Shown: positions 62,489-64,000 of the stretch, one piece after another
How the letters are laid out: each line of letters starts with the position of its first letter
Position numbering within the stretch: position 1 is the first letter of the stretch
Assembly (NCBI RefSeq): GCF_024206475.1
Contig: NZ_JAMBPR010000027.1
Span: forward strand, 41,087 to 105,086
Length of the DNA: 64,000 nucleotides
Source of the DNA: Paraburkholderia sp. CNPSo 3274
GTDB lineage: Bacteria > Pseudomonadota > Gammaproteobacteria > Burkholderiales > Burkholderiaceae
Reading direction: 5' to 3'
Notes under the pieces: generated by a model
Seen by the model: only the letters and a program-made list of their open reading frames with translations
Database searches by the model: none
Told to the model about the DNA's origin: nothing
Translations under genes and position numbers: made by a program

Positions 62489-63675
62489 CCACAGACAAGA
62501 AAAAGCTGCTGGTGCTGACGCCCAGACTTCCCTACCCGGTGATCGGCGGGGACAAACTGAGGATTTATCACCTCTGCAAAGCGTTGTCGCGCCAGTATTC
62601 GCTAACGCTGCTGAGCCTGTGCGAGTCGCGCGAAGAGATGGACTGCGAGCTGCCCAACGACGGCGTATTTGACCGGGTCGAGCGAGTCTTCCTGTCGAAG
62701 GCGCGTTCGTACGTCAACACGCTGCTTGCGCTTCCCACGCGGACGCCATTGCAGGTCGCCTACTACCGCAGTCGGGCATTTGCCGCGGCAGTTGCACGGA
62801 TGATGCCTTCGCATGATGGCGTACTCGTCCATCTGGTGCGCTGCGCCGAGTATGTGCGCAAGTCGGACAAGCCGCGGGTTCTCGAAATGACCGACGCGAT
62901 CTCGCTTAACTACAGCCGGATCAGGCAACTCAAGAATGCACGGGGGCTCAAGTCGCGCGTGCTCAGTCTCGAGGCGAAACGGTTGCGCGATTACGAGCGC
63001 ACGATCGTCGACGACTTCGACTTGTCCGTACTAGTTTCGCAGACCGATAAGGATTATCTGTTTCCTGGCTTGCACGCCGCGAATGTGATCGTGTGCTCGA
63101 ACGGAGTTGATCTGTCAGGGTTGCCGTATTCGGTGCGTAGTATGGCAAGCCGCGTACTGATCTTCATCGGAGACATGCGGACGGTTCAGAACGAGGATAT
63201 GTGCCACTTCTTTGCACAAGAGGTGTTGCCATTGCTGCGCAAGCGCGCGAATTACCGGTTCAGGATCGTGGGTTCGATTTCTCCCGCACTTGCCGAGCGG
63301 TTCAGGGCATATGACGGTGTCGACGTGACAGGGCGCGTTGCGTCAGTAGCAGATTCGGCTACGGATGGCGCCATTGGCGTGTGCCCGATGCGAATCGGGG
63401 CCGGTGTGCAGAACAAGATTCTAGAGTACATGGCGCTGGGGTTGCCTGTTGTGGCGACTTCGTCTGGACATGAGGGGCTGCATGCGGAGGCCGGTCGAGA
63501 TCTGGTGATCGCGAATACGCCGGAGGAATTTGTCGATCGGATCGAGTGGCTGACGGACAACGAAGCCGGAGCGATTCAAATGGCCGAGCACGCAAGGATG
63601 TTTGTCGAGCGGGAGCATGGATGGGGGCGAATGATTGATCCGCTGATGGTTAGGCTTGCTGACTTTATTGGATAA
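62485..63675 (+). CDS. Glycosyltransferase family 4 (TIGR03087-like)
   Basis: The 396-residue protein starts at GTG 62485 and has KLLVLTPRLPYPVIGGDKLR, SLCESREEMDCE, then LVHLVRCAEYV, LEMTDAISLNY, VVCSNGVDL-like VIVCSNGVDLSGLP, FIGDMRTVQNEDM, VCPMRIGAGVQNKILEYMA and GLPVVATSSGHEGLHA. The P-x-GG-x-x-R start and GDM..NxD pattern resemble the sugar transferases of exopolysaccharide clusters typed as TIGR03087. It is the last gene of the cluster in the window. The end of the polysaccharide genes may have been shifted by the intron that follows. Confidence 0.88.
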   Translation: MTTDKKKLLVLTPRLPYPVIGGDKLRIYHLCKALSRQYSLTLLSLCESREEMDCELPNDGVFDRVERVFLSKARSYVNTLLALPTRTPLQVAYYRSRAFAAAVARMMPSHDGVLVHLVRCAEYVRKSDKPRVLEMTDAISLNYSRIRQLKNARGLKSRVLSLEAKRLRDYERTIVDDFDLSVLVSQTDKDYLFPGLHAANVIVCSNGVDLSGLPYSVRSMASRVLIFIGDMRTVQNEDMCHFFAQEVLPLLRKRANYRFRIVGSISPALAERFRAYDGVDVTGRVASVADSATDGAIGVCPMRIGAGVQNKILEYMALGLPVVATSSGHEGLHAEAGRDLVIANTPEEFVDRIEWLTDNEAGAIQMAEHARMFVEREHGWGRMIDPLMVRLADFIG

Positions 63676-63765
63676 AGTGGTGATGCGCGGGGCAGTGATG
63701 TTTCTTTCGGCACAGGTAGGGTAAAGCTACACCCGAAAACCGTATAGTTTCGCGTTTTCACACAG

Positions 63766-64000
63766 GTGCGCCGGGAGACCGGCAAGGAGTAGGTGGTGCA
63801 AGTCCACTGCGATGAAGGAATAGCGAACCACATCGGCCCCGAGCCGTGCGCAGGTATCCGCGAGGATGTCGGCGAAGCGTCGGCAGGGGTACGTGCAGGC
63901 CAGCCATTGAGCCACGATAGAAAACTGATCCCGGGTGCCGACGCTGTCTGTGTAGCGGAAGGCAAAACGTCCGAGCGCGCAATCGCGAGCGCCCGGATGA
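63766..64000 (+). mobile_element. 5' part of a probable group II intron, cut by the right edge
   Basis: The segment opens with GTGCG, the usual 5' end of bacterial group II introns, and at once forms the hairpin GCCGGGAGACCGGC. Next comes GTGG-TGCAAGT-CCAC, a short stem often seen in domain I, and a dense, GC-rich run of further stems (GGCCCCGAGCC; GCGCAATCGCGAGCGC). There is no open frame of consequence in it, as expected upstream of an intron-encoded reverse transcriptase, which would lie beyond 64000. The assignment is by pattern memory; no covariance search was possible. Confidence 0.5.

Noticed and set aside
1..64000. tRNA, rRNA and CRISPR arrays
   Set aside because: None was recognised by eye anywhere in the window. 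A covariance scan would be needed to exclude small RNAs.

Overview
The window looks like a chromosome segment of a Burkholderia-type betaproteobacterium (Burkholderia, Paraburkholderia or Caballeronia). I infer this from the high GC content, GroEL with its Gly/Met-rich tail, the housekeeping order rubredoxin - yqgE - ruvX - pyrR - pyrB - non-catalytic pyrC - plsC - apaH, and the style of the NRPS and O-antigen genes. The genus is an inference; no rRNA is present.

Layout. (1) 1-10.6 kb, minus strand: one very large hybrid NRPS/PKS gene, cut by the left edge. Its domain order is A-PCP-KS-AT-ACP-aminotransferase-C-A. A Sfp-type phosphopantetheinyl transferase lies upstream of it. (2) 11.4-16.2 kb, plus strand: a family-2 glycosyltransferase, an FkbH-like HAD protein with an acetyltransferase-like end, and a polytopic membrane protein. 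(3) 16.3-26.3 kb, mostly minus strand: an accessory surface-sugar region. It holds a GT87-like membrane glycosyltransferase, a four-gene set resembling the mycobacterial decaprenyl-phospho-arabinose pathway (DprE1-like, DprE2-like, GtrA, HAD-UbiA fusion), two acyltransferase-3 proteins, two decayed transposases and a frameshifted scrap of a second GT87-like gene. (4) 27.2-29.4 kb: a TAXI periplasmic binding protein and a zinc-ribbon membrane protein. (5) 30.2-41.4 kb: a conserved core with groES-groEL under a CIRCE operator, a thiD-like kinase, rubredoxin, yqgE, ruvX, the pyrimidine genes, plsC and apaH. (6) 41.75-63.7 kb, plus strand: an ABC-transporter-dependent O-antigen/polysaccharide cluster. 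Its order is rmlBACD, a trimodular glycosyltransferase, a sulfotransferase fused to a beta-sandwich domain, manC, wzm, wzt, a WbdD-like methyltransferase with a repeat-built coiled coil, a triple-GT4 polymerase-like enzyme, gmd and three more GT4 enzymes. (7) From about 63.77 kb to the edge: the likely 5' end of a group II intron.

How the genes fit together. rmlBACD makes dTDP-L-rhamnose. ManC makes GDP-mannose and Gmd starts the route to GDP-6-deoxyhexoses. The multi-domain GT4 enzymes should build the chain on a lipid carrier. The methyltransferase/coiled-coil protein should cap it and limit its length, and Wzm/Wzt, whose C-terminal domain should recognise the cap, should export it. The DprE-like set would supply a second, polyprenyl-phosphate-linked pentose donor for membrane transferases of the GT-C type, of which one or two candidates lie next to it.

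The two most interesting points are the coiled coil made of near-exact 42-bp DNA repeats in the chain terminator, a potentially mutable length ruler, and the arabinose-donor-like pathway in a Gram-negative. All functional statements come from reading motifs by eye; no database search was run.
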